From the NCBI GenBank assembly GCA_032718475.1, contig JAUCBJ010004971.1, forward strand, positions 1-49,823: a DNA stretch of 49,823 bases. The letters run 5' to 3'. The stretch is from Nemertoderma westbladi. Taxonomy: Eukaryota > Xenacoelomorpha > Nemertodermatida > Nemertodermatidae. The translations under genes and the position numbers were made by a program. Each line of letters starts with the position of its first letter. The first letter of the stretch is position 1. The notes below the pieces were generated by a model. That model did not search any database. It was not told the DNA's origin and saw nothing but the letters and a program-made list of their open reading frames with translations. Of the stretch, positions 1 to 10,518 are shown piece after piece.

Positions 1-45
1 TACTCCTTTGAAGTTTGCCGACACTTGTATTTTAGACAGTAAGGA

Positions 46-3000
46 ATGCCTTGCTGCGCCTGCAACGTTAAGGCGGGCACTAGGCGGTGTAAAAACTGTT
101 TGTGCGTAAAGGAGGGTCGCCGTTGCTTCAACTGCGCACCAGGTAAGAAGGGCTTATGCGAAAATGAGGGGGTTTCATCGTCACAGCCGTTGCCCATACA
201 GAGCTTAGTCAGTATGCTGAAGCCGGCGTTTCTTTCTCAACCAGCGGCTCCGAATACGGATGGTGGGGATAATACGTTGACCGATGAGGACGACACTCTG
301 GTGGATACCCCTCCCTTTGTTTCTCCACTCACGTCACCGTGTGGGTTGCCATCCACAGTGGCGCTTATTTTCGCGACGCCCTCGTTTACAGTAGCCACGC
401 TGTCTACCGGACCCCGTACTGACGCCACGCTGTCTACCGGACCCCATACCGACGCCACGTTGTCTACCGGACCCCATGCCGACGCCACGCAGTCTACCGT
501 ACCCCGTACCGACGCCACGCTGTCTACCGGACCCCGTACCGACGCCACGCTGTCTACCGTACCCCGTACCGACGCCACGCTGTCTACCGGACCCCGTACC
601 GACGCCACGCTGTCTACTGAACCCCATACCAACGCCACGCTATGTACCGGACCCCATACCGACGCCACGCTGTCTACCGGACACCGTACCGATGCCACGC
701 TGTCTACCGGGCCCCGTATCGACGCCACGCTGTCTACCGGACCCCTTACTGACGCCACATTGGCTATCGAATCCCATACTCGTACCGGCGCCACACCGCC
801 TACTGGATCCCAGACCGGCGCCACACCGTCTACCGGATCCCAGACCGGCGCCACACCGTCTACCGGATCCCAGACTGGTGCCACACCGTTTACAGGACCC
901 CAGACCGGCGCCACACCGCCTACCAGACCTCGTACCGGCGCCACACCGTCTACTGGATCCCAGACCGGCGCCACACCGTCTACCGGATCCCGTACCGGCG
1001 CCACACCATCTACCGGAGCCCGTACTGGCGCCACACCGTCTACAGGGACCCACGTATGGTTTGAGCTAAAGCTTCCACTGGTGGATATTTTGACGCCTTT
1101 AGATCTCATCTATAAGAAAATAGTTCACTGGCGATCCAATTTGTTTCTGGTGCCCCAGGGGGCGGTTGGTAGACAACTAGTAGTGGAGATGACACGTCTT
1201 GTGAACTTGTTTACAACGGGGTCCCCTTTACAGGAGGCTGCGTTAACAGCGTTGATGTGTCTGCCTGCGTTGCTCCTACAGAAACCTAGCCGATCGTCAA
1301 ACACGGCAACTCATCGAAAAGTTCTGGAACGCCGCTTAAATGATTGGAGAAATGCGCGTTTCACCGATTTGATGGCAGAAGCAAGCGCAATACAGGGACA
1401 TCTCCCGAGACCGCCTAGACAACCGGAATCCCAAACTGAAGCTACGAGAAAAGCGTTCGTTCGGCATATGTTGACTGGAAATGTGTCAGCCGCTACTCGA
1501 TGCCTAAGTCAGATCAACCGAGGTACTCCAATGAAACTCGATGATTCATTCGTCGACAAGGATGGTACAACGAAGGTAGTTTGTAATGTTCTGTTAGAAA
1601 AACACCCCGTAGCTACTCTGGCAGATAGTTCCATCCTGCTTACAGAATTCGATCGCGCACCAGAGCACCACAGGGTGGTGTTTGAACGTATCGACGGCCA
1701 GCTGATTCTTTCCTGTCTCCTCCGAATGAAAGGAAACGCGGCAGGCCCCTCGGGCCTTGACGTACAGGGGTGGAAACACCTGCTGACGAAGTTTCGAAAC
1801 TACTCCGTGGATCTCTCCAACAGCGTTGCAGACATGGCGAAGCGGATCGCACAGGAGATTGTACCGAGGGGGGTGTTGTCATCTTACCTTTCCGCACGTC
1901 TTCTCGCGTTGGATAAGTGTCCGGGGGTTCGGCCCATCGGCATTGGGGAGGTGTTACGGCGGGTAATTGGGAAGGCGGCGATGTTCAGCATTAGTGGGGA
2001 CCTTCAGTCCGTAGGCGGATCCACCCAGCTCTGTATGGGACAGAAATCTGGTATCGAATTCGCCATACACAGCCTTAATGACGCATTCGCCGAGGAAGAA
2101 TGTGAGGCGATACTCCAAATTGATGCAACTAATGCATTCAACGTTCTTAATCGGGAGGCCGCCACACACAACATTAGCCTTGTCTGCCCATTGCTGCACA
2201 CAATCGTTGTAAATTGCTACGCGGAGCCATCGAACTTGTTTGTGGGAGGTGAGTCTATTTTCTCCTCGGAAGGTTCCACTCAAGGAGATCCGGTGGCGAT
2301 GCCAATGTTCGCCTCCGGTTTAACTCCATTCGTAGACGAACTCGAGACAGCGTGTACTGTGAACCAGAAATGGTTTGCAGATGATGGAAATGCGGCAGGT
2401 TCTCTAGTTGAATTGCGGAAGTTTTGGGATGTTGCTGTGAGGATCGGTCCTCTATACGGATATTTCCCCTCGAAATGTCGGTTGACAGTGAAACCTGACA
2501 AGCTCGGTGAGGCTGAATTACTCTTTGCCGGCATGGACATTGTCATAGACTCGGTTGGCAGCAAGCTTCTTGGGGGGGTGATCGGTTCAAAGGAGTTCAA
2601 GGAGGAGTTTATCCTTTCCAAGGTAGATGAGTTCGCGGAGGAGGTGGATCGACTCGCTGATATCTCCATGATGGACCCTCATTGCGCGTACGCGGGTCTA
2701 GCTTTCGGACTGTCGTGCAGATGGCGGTTTCTCGCTCGGGTTATACCAGGCGCCGTCGAGCAGTTCGATAAACTCGAGAAATTGGTGACGGCCGCTCTCT
2801 GTCGGATAGTCGACCGGCCGGCGTTGACCACGGAGGAACGACAGTTGCTCTCCCTCCCAGTCCGTGCTGGGGGGATGGGAATCCCGGTTCCGTCCGATCT
2901 GGCCACTCAGTATGACCATTCCAGGTTGGTTTGTGAGCCACTGAATGGCGCTTCCTCTGGTGATATGGCAGACGTCAGGAAGGAACAGCTACTCGCCGCC

Positions 3001-3159
3001 AATCGTGTAAAGGTACAGGCTGGCCTGCAAACAAAAAATAAAATCGCAGTTTGTAACGGGGACCTACTGCAAACCCAACAAAAACTAAGGGAATTAGTTT
3101 CAGAAAAGGGGGCGTCAACCTGGCTGAATACTAAACCGGTTACCGGACCTGAATACTAA
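46..3159 (+). CDS. Reverse transcriptase ORF of a non-LTR-type retroelement (copy 1), C-terminally truncated
   Basis: An open frame of 1037 codons starting at the first ATG. Residues 1-42 are Cys-rich (CCAC, RCKNCLC, CFNC), a zinc-binding-like head. Residues ~118-336 are a 10-residue tandem repeat (TGPRTDATLS, later TGSQTGATPS). Residues ~560-900 form a reverse transcriptase: GNAAGPSGLD, GVRPIGIGEVLRR, motif A IDATNAFN, STQGDP and motif C FADDGN, so the catalytic aspartates are present. The related copy at 5177-9095 continues past the RT into a Cys/His plus RHNEIRD region typical of a restriction-like endonuclease; this copy stops just after ASTWLNTKPV and lacks about 230 residues. I recognise the family from cnidarian and other invertebrate proteomes but cannot name the clade securely. 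The frame is intact yet probably not mobile because the endonuclease is missing. Confidence 0.85.
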   Translation: MPCCACNVKAGTRRCKNCLCVKEGRRCFNCAPGKKGLCENEGVSSSQPLPIQSLVSMLKPAFLSQPAAPNTDGGDNTLTDEDDTLVDTPPFVSPLTSPCGLPSTVALIFATPSFTVATLSTGPRTDATLSTGPHTDATLSTGPHADATQSTVPRTDATLSTGPRTDATLSTVPRTDATLSTGPRTDATLSTEPHTNATLCTGPHTDATLSTGHRTDATLSTGPRIDATLSTGPLTDATLAIESHTRTGATPPTGSQTGATPSTGSQTGATPSTGSQTGATPFTGPQTGATPPTRPRTGATPSTGSQTGATPSTGSRTGATPSTGARTGATPSTGTHVWFELKLPLVDILTPLDLIYKKIVHWRSNLFLVPQGAVGRQLVVEMTRLVNLFTTGSPLQEAALTALMCLPALLLQKPSRSSNTATHRKVLERRLNDWRNARFTDLMAEASAIQGHLPRPPRQPESQTEATRKAFVRHMLTGNVSAATRCLSQINRGTPMKLDDSFVDKDGTTKVVCNVLLEKHPVATLADSSILLTEFDRAPEHHRVVFERIDGQLILSCLLRMKGNAAGPSGLDVQGWKHLLTKFRNYSVDLSNSVADMAKRIAQEIVPRGVLSSYLSARLLALDKCPGVRPIGIGEVLRRVIGKAAMFSISGDLQSVGGSTQLCMGQKSGIEFAIHSLNDAFAEEECEAILQIDATNAFNVLNREAATHNISLVCPLLHTIVVNCYAEPSNLFVGGESIFSSEGSTQGDPVAMPMFASGLTPFVDELETACTVNQKWFADDGNAAGSLVELRKFWDVAVRIGPLYGYFPSKCRLTVKPDKLGEAELLFAGMDIVIDSVGSKLLGGVIGSKEFKEEFILSKVDEFAEEVDRLADISMMDPHCAYAGLAFGLSCRWRFLARVIPGAVEQFDKLEKLVTAALCRIVDRPALTTEERQLLSLPVRAGGMGIPVPSDLATQYDHSRLVCEPLNGASSGDMADVRKEQLLAANRVKVQAGLQTKNKIAVCNGDLLQTQQKLRELVSEKGASTWLNTKPVTGPEY
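394..1053 (+). repeat. In-frame 30-bp minisatellite in RT ORF copy 1
   Basis: About 22 copies of a 30-bp unit, each coding ten residues. The first ~13 read TGPRTDATLS-like and the last ~9 read TGSQTGATPS-like, so two sub-families lie head to tail. All lengths are multiples of three and the frame stays open. The array links the Cys-rich head to the RT. The long open frames on the opposite strand and in the other two phases over this stretch are by-products of the repeat. Confidence 0.9.
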
Positions 3160-3169
3160 ACCGGTTATC

Positions 3170-3213
3170 TATGGTCTAACTATGTACTATCTATGTACTA
3201 TCTATGTACTAAC
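3170..3213. repeat. 11-bp short tandem repeat
   Basis: About four copies of an 11-bp unit (TATGTACTATC and variants) directly downstream of the truncated RT ORF, marking the junction to unrelated sequence. Confidence 0.7.
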
Positions 3214-3538
3214 TTTCTACCATCTCTATGTGCAAAATGCATACTTGACAACTGTAATAGTAGTAATGCCGGCTTAACAAAAACATTTCGTCACCACTAT
3301 GCAATCTACAATTGGCAAGCCCAATGAAGCGTGCATTAAGAATGATATCCCGGTTTATCCCCCGCCACAACTCCCTATCGCCCATGACTTTCGCGAGATT
3401 GTCCTCATCATAAAGGCCAGTGTCCTTTAGGAGGCATCTCAAGAAAGACATGGGCTGTCCACTATGCTTGTTTTCTCCATGGGGCCGCCAAAGTACAAGA
3501 TTATGCACAGTCTGGTCCTCATGGTGAAAACAATGCAC
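3209..3538 (-). pseudogene. 3' tail of a LINE ORF2 (fragment)
   Basis: An open frame of 109 codons on the minus strand. Its middle contains LLKDTGL, DEDNLAKVMGDRELWR and GINRDI. This is the pattern seen at the extreme C-terminus of many non-LTR retrotransposon polyproteins, where a W/R-P-HG-x-GQP stretch is followed by L-x-DTG and M-x-DR-x-LWR. No RT or endonuclease is attached, so it is a 5'-truncated remnant. The last residues, rich in tyrosine and histidine, are probably non-coding sequence. Not related to the RT element upstream. Confidence 0.6.
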
Positions 3539-3740
3539 TTCACAGCGGCAAAGTGCATACTAGAGTTGAGCAATTGAGCATACTTTAGTGTTTACTGCAT
3601 ACTTTAGTACAGTAAATGTAGTTTACATATTAGCAATGCACTTCACAGCGGCAAAGTGCATACTAGAGTTGAGCAATTGAGCATACTTTAGTGTTTACTG
3701 CATACTTTAGTACAGTAAATGTAGTTTACATATTAGCAAT
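3532..3740. repeat. Tandem duplication, 2 x 103 bp
   Basis: Two essentially identical adjacent copies of a 103-bp AT-rich unit, the first starting at about 3532 and the second at about 3635. Each begins AATGCACTTCACAGCGG. No coding capacity. The near identity implies a recent duplication. Confidence 0.9.
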
Positions 3741-4655
3741 TTTTAATCAAATTTAATTACCGAAATTCCCACTATAGTAGGTGGAATATGACCTAGAACT
3801 AGCTAGTCCCTATTGTTTTTTTGACCTGGACATAAAGACATGACATGTGGAAAATCCTACAAGTATATGACGTTATTTAATATATTTTATTATACAGTAT
3901 ATTACTTGCAGGAAGTCGTTATGTAATTCTCTTCTCGGTTTACTATTCGCCGCCATAGCAACTGTACTCTACAGTCTAACAGCTGTGATTTATAAAAAGT
4001 CAGGTCTTTCCATCGGATCCTATTTTCTAATAAAAGGTAAGAAATTTATTAAACAGTTCAATATGCCCATTACGTCCAATGACCAATAGGTCTCATTACG
4101 CCTTACAGAAACTTATTGGTATGTCTGTTTAACTTATAAAACTTTAAAAAAGGAAATGTCTTAGAAGCTGTATATATAATATATTGGTCACACCATTACT
4201 TATAATTTTTTCGAAGTATAAGATAATATCTGAAATGTTAGGAAGATCCATTTATGAAAATGCATTTATATACGACATATTGCACTGCTGTAGTGTCATT
4301 AGGCCAACTGTAATACTGACGAATAATGCCGTGCAATGATTCCAAATATGTAAAAACATTTGAATTTGGTTGGGAAATAGCTGAGATATGGGCATTCGAA
4401 AGTTGCATGTATTTGCTTCATTTGCAGGCCATTTATTCTATTTAATAAATACACAATGTTCTAGAACATTTTGTTTATCTCGTATGTAGCTGGAGGTGTA
4501 ATACTATGCAACATATGAACGCATGTATCTCAGCTATTTTTCAACCAAATTCATATAGTGTTACATATTTGGAATCCTTATATGGCCAGCTTTCCACTAG
4601 AACCTACAAATCACTATAAGGTTGAAGAATAATAACTGGAGTGTAAAGATTGAAC
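3741..4655. other. Non-coding AT-rich stretch holding a ~52-bp inverted repeat
   Basis: No gene is visible. Arms at about 4338-4389 and 4526-4577 are inverted copies (GATTCCAAATATGTA against TACATATTTGGAATC, with the AGCTGAGATA block at the inner end), separated by about 136 bp. This could be a small foldback or MITE-like element. The region ends at the outer boundary of the split LTR of E1. Confidence 0.55.
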
Positions 4656-4975
4656 TGTGACGGGATCATAGATCCCCACCGGGTTAGTGATGTACGCGTG
4701 ACCGTTTCGCTGAAGTAGCTGTGCTATAGTGATTTTGGCCGAAGGCCGTCGGGGAAATAATCGAGTTTGTGTTTATCAATATTAATCTTCCGAAATGATA
4801 ATAGCACAGAACTATGTATGTAATTAATACCACGATACAAAATAACAGCAGAAAATACACAGATATTAATTGGTTATGTTGGTAGCGGTGACGGTCATAA
4901 ACTATGACTGGTCTGCAACTCTGTGATTAGTGAACTGACCGGTAAATCAGTAATACAGAATAATATATCATTGAT
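4656..4975 (-). repeat. E1 3' LTR, distal part
   Basis: About 319 bp matching 18597-18915 almost throughout (for example CGGGATCATAGATCC and GGTTATGTTGGTAGCGGTGA in both). On the element's strand it ends CCCGTCACA. The homologous stretch in E2 ends at 38523 with the same CCCGTCACA, which sets the LTR end at 4656. Confidence 0.85.
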
Positions 4976-7559
4976 TTTTTTTTTCTCACAAGTCTTGTTT
5001 AATTACAGAATATTAAAAACTTTCAAAAATGCACACATAAAACAACACCAATCACCTATTTACATTGAACAAACAATTAAAATGGAGCGGGAAATTTAAA
5101 AAGTTTAAAGTTTATGTATTTAACAGTTTGAACCCGCTACCTACCAAATACACTGATACCTCCCCGGCCCCACAACCTACACTGACACCTCCAAGTCCGC
5201 ATTAACGAGGATGTTTGAAGTGTCGGCGACCTGGTGTACTGGCCGGTTGCGCGCCGAACGCGATCCACGGAGGCACATGAGGCTGGCCCGTAGGAGCGCG
5301 AAGCTAACCTGCCGTCTCACCCAGTTGCAGCACTCAGCGTACCGGATGTTGCGTTTCTCGGCCAGCCTCAAACTTAAGTGTTTGAAGAACTGCCTGGTAG
5401 TAGGTGACATCCCACCGAACGCGGAGAAAATCAGAGGAGTGAAAGTTGCGAGCTCCAACTCGCGAACCCGTTCCTCGTACTTGTTCCGCTTCCTCGTCTC
5501 GTGGAACGAGTGCGCACCCTCCAGCGACATTGCGGCATTGGTCACTGCTAGGGGGTTGAACACAGACACGTCTATGAAGGTCTTCTGGAACCGGTTACCC
5601 CAGAAGCCAGAAGCTGATACGTCCAGACGTGCCTGCTGGTCGATGGAAGTGGATTGGCGGTCGAATATCTCACCCGTAATTGGCAGCAGGTGCGGTTCCA
5701 CGGTGACATTGTGGGCAACCTCAGTCTGCGTATCGGCCACGAAATCCCTGATCTCGTTGTGACGGATTGATGGGAATCCACCTGTAGGACACGACAGAAT
5801 ATGTTGAACTTAAAATCGTGTCCCACAGGCACAACAAGCTGGAAGAGACTGGGGTTGCCAACCATACTGCAGACAGACAGCGTCGCAGAACTCCTCCTTA
5901 TTAAGGTGGGTACTGTTGAGGGTTATCGGTCGCGAGTTGATCCACGTCGACGCTCCCTTCTCGGACACTAACTCGTTCAACTTCTGCTGCGGGTCGCTGA
6001 GTTTGGCACGACACACTATGATGTCCCACATCTTCCACAGCTCCAACAACGTACCCACGCCGTTACCTTCATCAGCGTACCACTTCTGCACCACATCAGA
6101 AACGTCATCCACCTCGCCAACCAGAGGGAGCACACCCGCGGCGTACATTGGCATCGTGACAGGGTTGCCCTGGGTCGATCCTTCCTCCGATAGGAGAAAC
6201 TCTCCACCGATGAACAGCTTGGTTGGAGTGGAGTATCAATTGGTGACCATGGTATGTAGGGCCAGACAAACGTGTTGGATATTGTGCACGGCTGTGGCGC
6301 GGTTGAGCGAATTAAATGCATTGTTTGTGTCTATCTGGAGGATCGCCTCGCACTCATCCACAGCGAAAGCGTCATTGAGCACATGGATCGCGTGTTCGAT
6401 CTCTGCCTTCTGTCCCACACACAACTGCACCATCCCGCAAACAGCCTGGAGATCCGCCGAGATGCAGTGGATCGTCGCCTTCCCAATAACCCATCGGAGC
6501 ATTTTGCCGATTCCTATCGGTCGGACGCCTGGACATTTATCCAATGCAATTAATCGCGCTGCCAATAGTGATGAGAGGCTACCTGGCGATACAATGGACT
6601 GAGCAATCTTCTTCGCTAAATTTGCAAAGGTCCACTGATGAGTTGCGGAACTTGGTGGCGAGGTGTTTCCACCCTTGGGCATCCAGCCCTGACAGTCCGG
6701 CCGCATTACCGTGTATTCGCAGTAAACAGTTGAGAACGAGTTGCGCATCTATACTCTCAAAGATGACACAGTGGAACTCAGGTGCTCCTGGAAACCGACT
6801 GAGTAGAATCGAGGGGTCGGCTGGCGATGCGGCCGGGTGCTTATCCAGCAAAGCTTCCTGAACCGACTTGGTTACTCCGCGCTTATCCGTCACCATCTCA
6901 TCTAAACTAAGAACACGATTTCTGGCAAGCTCGTTCAAACATCGCGTTGCTGCCGCTACGTTTCCAGTAAGCATATGCTTACAAAACGCCTTCTCTGCCG
7001 ACTCGTTCCGCTGTTTAAAGGCTCGCGATGTTGACTTAAGTAGGTGGGCTTGGATCGGCCTCGCCGCAACCAGTAATTCGTCGAACCTGGCCAACTTCCA
7101 GGAAGTTAAACGCCGTTCCAGAACCTTCCTATATGTTGCAGTGTTCGAAGAACGGCTTGGCTTCTGCAGTAACAATGCGGGGAGAATCATTAACGCTGTA
7201 ATCGCAACTTCCTCCATTAATGAACCCGAAATAAACAAATTCATGAGGCGGGACATCTCATCCACTAACTGGCGCCCAATTGCACCGGGTGGGAGCAGGA
7301 ACAGGTTGGGGCGCCAGTGAACTATTACATCATACACTTTATTAATCTTGTTAGATAATTCCAAAACAGGAACAATGTTTGTAAACCATTTGACTGACGT
7401 AGTAGCAGCGGTTGATTGAGCCAACATGGCATTCGGGGTTCCAGTCAGTGTAGTTGCACCACCAGACACTGTGGGTGCCCAGGGGACAATACCAGGCAGC
7501 GCGGGGGCCCGAGGGACAACACCATATACCGCGGGGATCTGAGGGACAACATCAGACTC

Positions 7560-8230
7560 TGTGGTGACGTCCTGGGTCGAGGGGACAGATACACAGTCAT
7601 CCGGGGCCAAGGGGATGGAAACACCATCATCCGGGGCCGAGGGGATAGATACACTTTCATCCTGGGCTGAGGGGACAGATGCACCGTCATCCTGGGCTGA
7701 AGGGACAGATACACAAACGTCCAGGACCGAGGGGACAGATACACCATCATTCTGGGCTGAGGGGACAGATACACCGACAACCGAGGCTGAGGGGACAGAT
7801 ACACCAACGTCCGGGACAAAGGGGACAGATACACCGACATCCGGGATCGAGGGGACAGACACACTGACATCCTGGGCTGAGGGGACAGATACACCAACGT
7901 CCTGGGTCGAGGGGTCAGATACACCGTCATCCTGGGCTGATGGGACAGAAACACCGTCATCCGGGGCTGAGGGGACAGATACACCAACGTCCGGGACCGA
8001 GGGGACAGATACACCATCATTCTGGGCTGAGAGGACAGATACACCGAAAACCGGGACATCATCCTGGGCTGAGGGGACAGATACACCAACGTCCGGGACA
8101 AAGGGGACAGATACACCGTCATCTGGGGCCGGGGGGACAGATACGCCAACATCCTGGGCTGAGGGGACAGAAACACCGTCATCTGGGGCCGAGGGGACAG
8201 ATACACCAATGTCCGGGACTGTACCAACCC
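7560..8230 (-). repeat. In-frame 30-bp minisatellite B in copy 2
   Basis: About 22 copies of a 30-bp unit coding SAQDDGVSVP-like decamers on the minus strand. It lies between the Cys-rich head and the RT, the same place as the minisatellite in copy 1, yet the repeat sequence is unrelated. Unit length is the same (30 bp, ten codons). Confidence 0.9.
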
Positions 8231-8795
8231 CAGACAGACAGGGACCTACTCCAGACGGCTCGAGACCAACTCCAGACTGACTCGTACCAACACCAGACAA
8301 CCCTGTACCAACCGATGACAATCCTGGGCTAAAACCGGACTGACTAATACCAACTGCAGACTGACCGGGACCTACTCCAAACAGCTCGGAACCATCAGCA
8401 GACTGATTCGTACCAACCCCAAACAACTCTGGGCCAACACCAGACTGATCAGTACCAACCTCTGGACCAACACCAGACAGACCAGTATCAACCCCAGACA
8501 ACCCTGGGCCAACACCAGGCTGACAAGTACCAACCACAAACAGGCCAGGACCTACTCCAGACGTCTCGAGACCATCACCAGGCTGACTTGTACCAACCCG
8601 AAACAACCCTGGGCCAACACCAGACTGACAAGTACCAACCCCAGACAAACAGGGAACTACTCCAGACAGCTCGAGACCATAACCAGACTGACTCGTACCA
8701 ACCCCAGACAACCATGGGCCAACACCAGACTGACCAGTACAAGCACCAGACAGCTCGGGACCATCACCGGTGTGACTAGGAATTGCCCCAGACTT
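8231..8795 (-). repeat. In-frame irregular minisatellite A in copy 2
   Basis: Degenerate units coding variants of SGVGPGLSGVGTCQ on the minus strand, with Gly, Val and Ser dominant. It precedes the 30-bp block, so the linker of this copy is a mosaic of two unrelated repeat types. Confidence 0.75.
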
Positions 8796-9183
8796 AACGC
8801 CAACAGATGAAGATGAGAGAGATAATAACGTTCCATCATTGTCCAACAAGGTTTCATCTGCTGATGGAGAACATGTATCTAATGGCTGAGAAAGGAACGT
8901 CCTCGTTAACTGAACAGCACTGCCCCGGTCCGGCAGTGGCTGGGAAGATGACGGCTGAACTAATGACGTAACGACGTTTTCACAATTCCCGTTCTTCCTC
9001 GCGGCGCAACTGATACTACAGTTTCTACATGCTTTCGCGCAGATGCACTTCCTGCACCGACCAGTCTTCCCGTTGCAGCCACAACAGGCTGCCATCTAAG
9101 AACAACTAGGCAACGCGTGTGGCGAGTAGCTGCCGATTTCCGTCCAAGTGGTGTCAAGCAGTCTGGCAGTCAGATTACAGTAG

Positions 9184-9196
9184 GCCTTTTATATCA
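9184..9196 (-). promoter_or_regulatory. Possible TATA box of RT element copy 2
   Basis: On the minus strand GATATAAAAGGC lies about 95 bp before the ATG at 9095 and about 65 bp inside the 5' end of the inserted element. Position and sequence suit an internal promoter, but there is no other support. Confidence 0.35.
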
Positions 9197-9255
9197 GTAA
9201 GTCAGTGCCAGTACAGTCAGTTGAATTACTAACACACTACTCATACTACTCATAC

Positions 9256-9619
9256 TTGATACACACAGATATTGGTTTTACCTCTTACTCTACTTGGCCT
9301 TCTGTACCCAGTGGATGCTTTCCTATCTCTGATCACGTGCTTCCCTCCCTGCTATTGGCTAATATACGAATTGTCACTTTGGCACTCCCTGTGAGTTTTT
9401 CCCCCTGCTGCTAGCCTCTACTAGCTGTGTTCTCCCTCCGAGTGGTTTGACCTCTCACCACTCTCTGTGGCTTTAGGGCTTGTGTCGCCCCCCCCCCCCC
9501 CCCAAAGTTGGTTATGAGGCGAGATTATTATTGGTAATCTCGTATCCCCAACTATATTGATAAAATGCCACTGGTCCCATTCTAAGGTGGATAATGTAAC
9601 ATAATTGAATCCGCTTACA
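9256..9619 (-). repeat. E1 3' LTR, proximal (U3) part
   Basis: On the minus strand it begins TGTAAGCGGATTCAATT, matching the E2 LTR start TGTGAGTGGATTCAATT at 37929. Both share a hairpin with an ATTACCAAT loop and the blocks GAGGTCAA, GGAAGCAC and GGAAAGCATCC. A purine-rich ATGGGGGCAG just upstream would serve as polypurine tract. A 16-base C run lies at 9488-9503. Distally the LTR is cut by the RT element. Confidence 0.8.
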
Positions 9620-10402
9620 CTGCCCCCATGCTATCTTCCCGGTGAGAAGAGAGCATCAACCTTAAGTGCGCTTCAATTCCGCTGGAACCCAATCTAATAT
9701 CGGGTGTGGGGTGGAGTTCTTTTCTCGGGGTTGGCTTTCCTGACCGCCCCCCCTGGGTATGTTATTACTACCCCTGCTTGGTGCAATAGCGAGCTATGTT
9801 GCACCAAGGTATCTGGTGTCTCTGTTTGAGACAATTGTGCTCTCTCGTCACACAATTTTCTACAACCTCACTCTAATCTTACTCTCGGACCTCTCTGTCC
9901 TTTACTCTCTCTCTCACGGACCTCGTCATCCCTTACTCTCTCTCTCACGGTCCTCGTCGTCCCTTATTCTCTCTCCAGTCCCTTGGGACTCTTCCTCTCT
10001 CCCTGCTCGCTCCCCACGCTTGAATTGCACTCCTCTCATTTCTACGCATGTCAACACCTCCTCTCCATACTTCCCCCATTCTCCTATACTCAACCCATCT
10101 TTTCTCCACTCACCCCTGACGAGCCTCATCCTCCCCTTTGTGCCGTCGCACTCAAGAAGCGTGATCCGTCTAGTGCCTTGTCCTCCTGTCATAGTCAATT
10201 GGTCCCCAGTCCCAGTAGCTAATTGGAAAAGGTTGTATATGACTATAGTAGTTAGTTTGATTATATATTTATATTGATCTGATCATATTGATTATCTACA
10301 TATGTACATACTAATTGCACTTAATTATTTTGCACTTAGGAGTTCGTATTTATTCTCAAATGTGGTGCCTTCCAGGCGCGCCCATATCTCACTCTCTGAG
10401 TT
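9620..10402 (-). other. E1 3' untranslated region, strongly purine/pyrimidine biased
   Basis: No convincing gene. The plus strand is pyrimidine-rich between about 9830 and 10200 (runs of CTCTCT and TCCTC), purine-rich on the element's strand. It lies between the unrecognised Cys-rich ORF and the LTR. Confidence 0.5.
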
Positions 10403-10518
10403 CTAGTTCGCTCCTCCCGTCTTCGGGTACCATCTCAGTTCCTTCCCCCTGTCATCGTCTTGTCTGGGCCGCTTCCTTCCCTCCAGCTTCTCCTCCCTGA
10501 GACTTCTCATTCTTGTCG

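Larger units (their letters stand above)
5177..9095 (-). pseudogene. RT plus restriction-like endonuclease ORF, copy 2, decayed
   Basis: Homologous to the ORF at 46-3159 but extending further. Order: Cys-rich head (CCGC, RCRKCIC, CSISC) at 9095-8975; two minisatellite blocks; an RT from about 6750; then a C-terminal region with CCACG, HILSC, RHNEIRD, ARLDVSASGFW and FIDVSVFNP. That Cys/His cluster followed by RHN and D motifs fits the restriction-like endonuclease of R2-type elements (inference from motif order). Damage: one frame change near 6660, an in-frame TGA at 6237-6239 and an in-frame stop near 5812. About 190 residues of RT thumb are missing relative to copy 1. Motif C reads YADEG where copy 1 has FADDG, and STQGN replaces STQGD. 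Not functional. Confidence 0.8.
4971..9260 (-). mobile_element. Non-LTR retroelement copy 2, inserted in the E1 3' LTR
   Basis: A minus-strand insertion. Its 3' end is an oligo(A) tail, seen as ten T at 4975-4984. The pentamer TTGAT occurs at both edges (4971-4975 and 9256-9260). If the segment is removed the flanks join into one LTR colinear with the E2 LTR at 37929-38523. An A-tail with a short target duplication is the signature of target-primed reverse transcription. About 160 bp of 5' leader and 190 bp of 3' UTR flank the coding region at 5177-9095. Confidence 0.75.

Noticed and set aside
46-171. Assignment of the Cys-rich head to the CXC/tesmin domain
   Set aside because: Cys spacing is suggestive but not a clear match; left as an unnamed zinc-binding-like head.
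237-1109. Long ORFs on the minus strand and in other phases across the minisatellites (also 7416-8330)
   Set aside because: A repeat whose unit is a multiple of three stays open in several frames; only the frame linked to the Cys-rich head and RT has domain support.
9926-10277. ORFs in the pyrimidine-rich stretch of E1
   Set aside because: Open only through low-complexity CT/GA sequence; no motifs.
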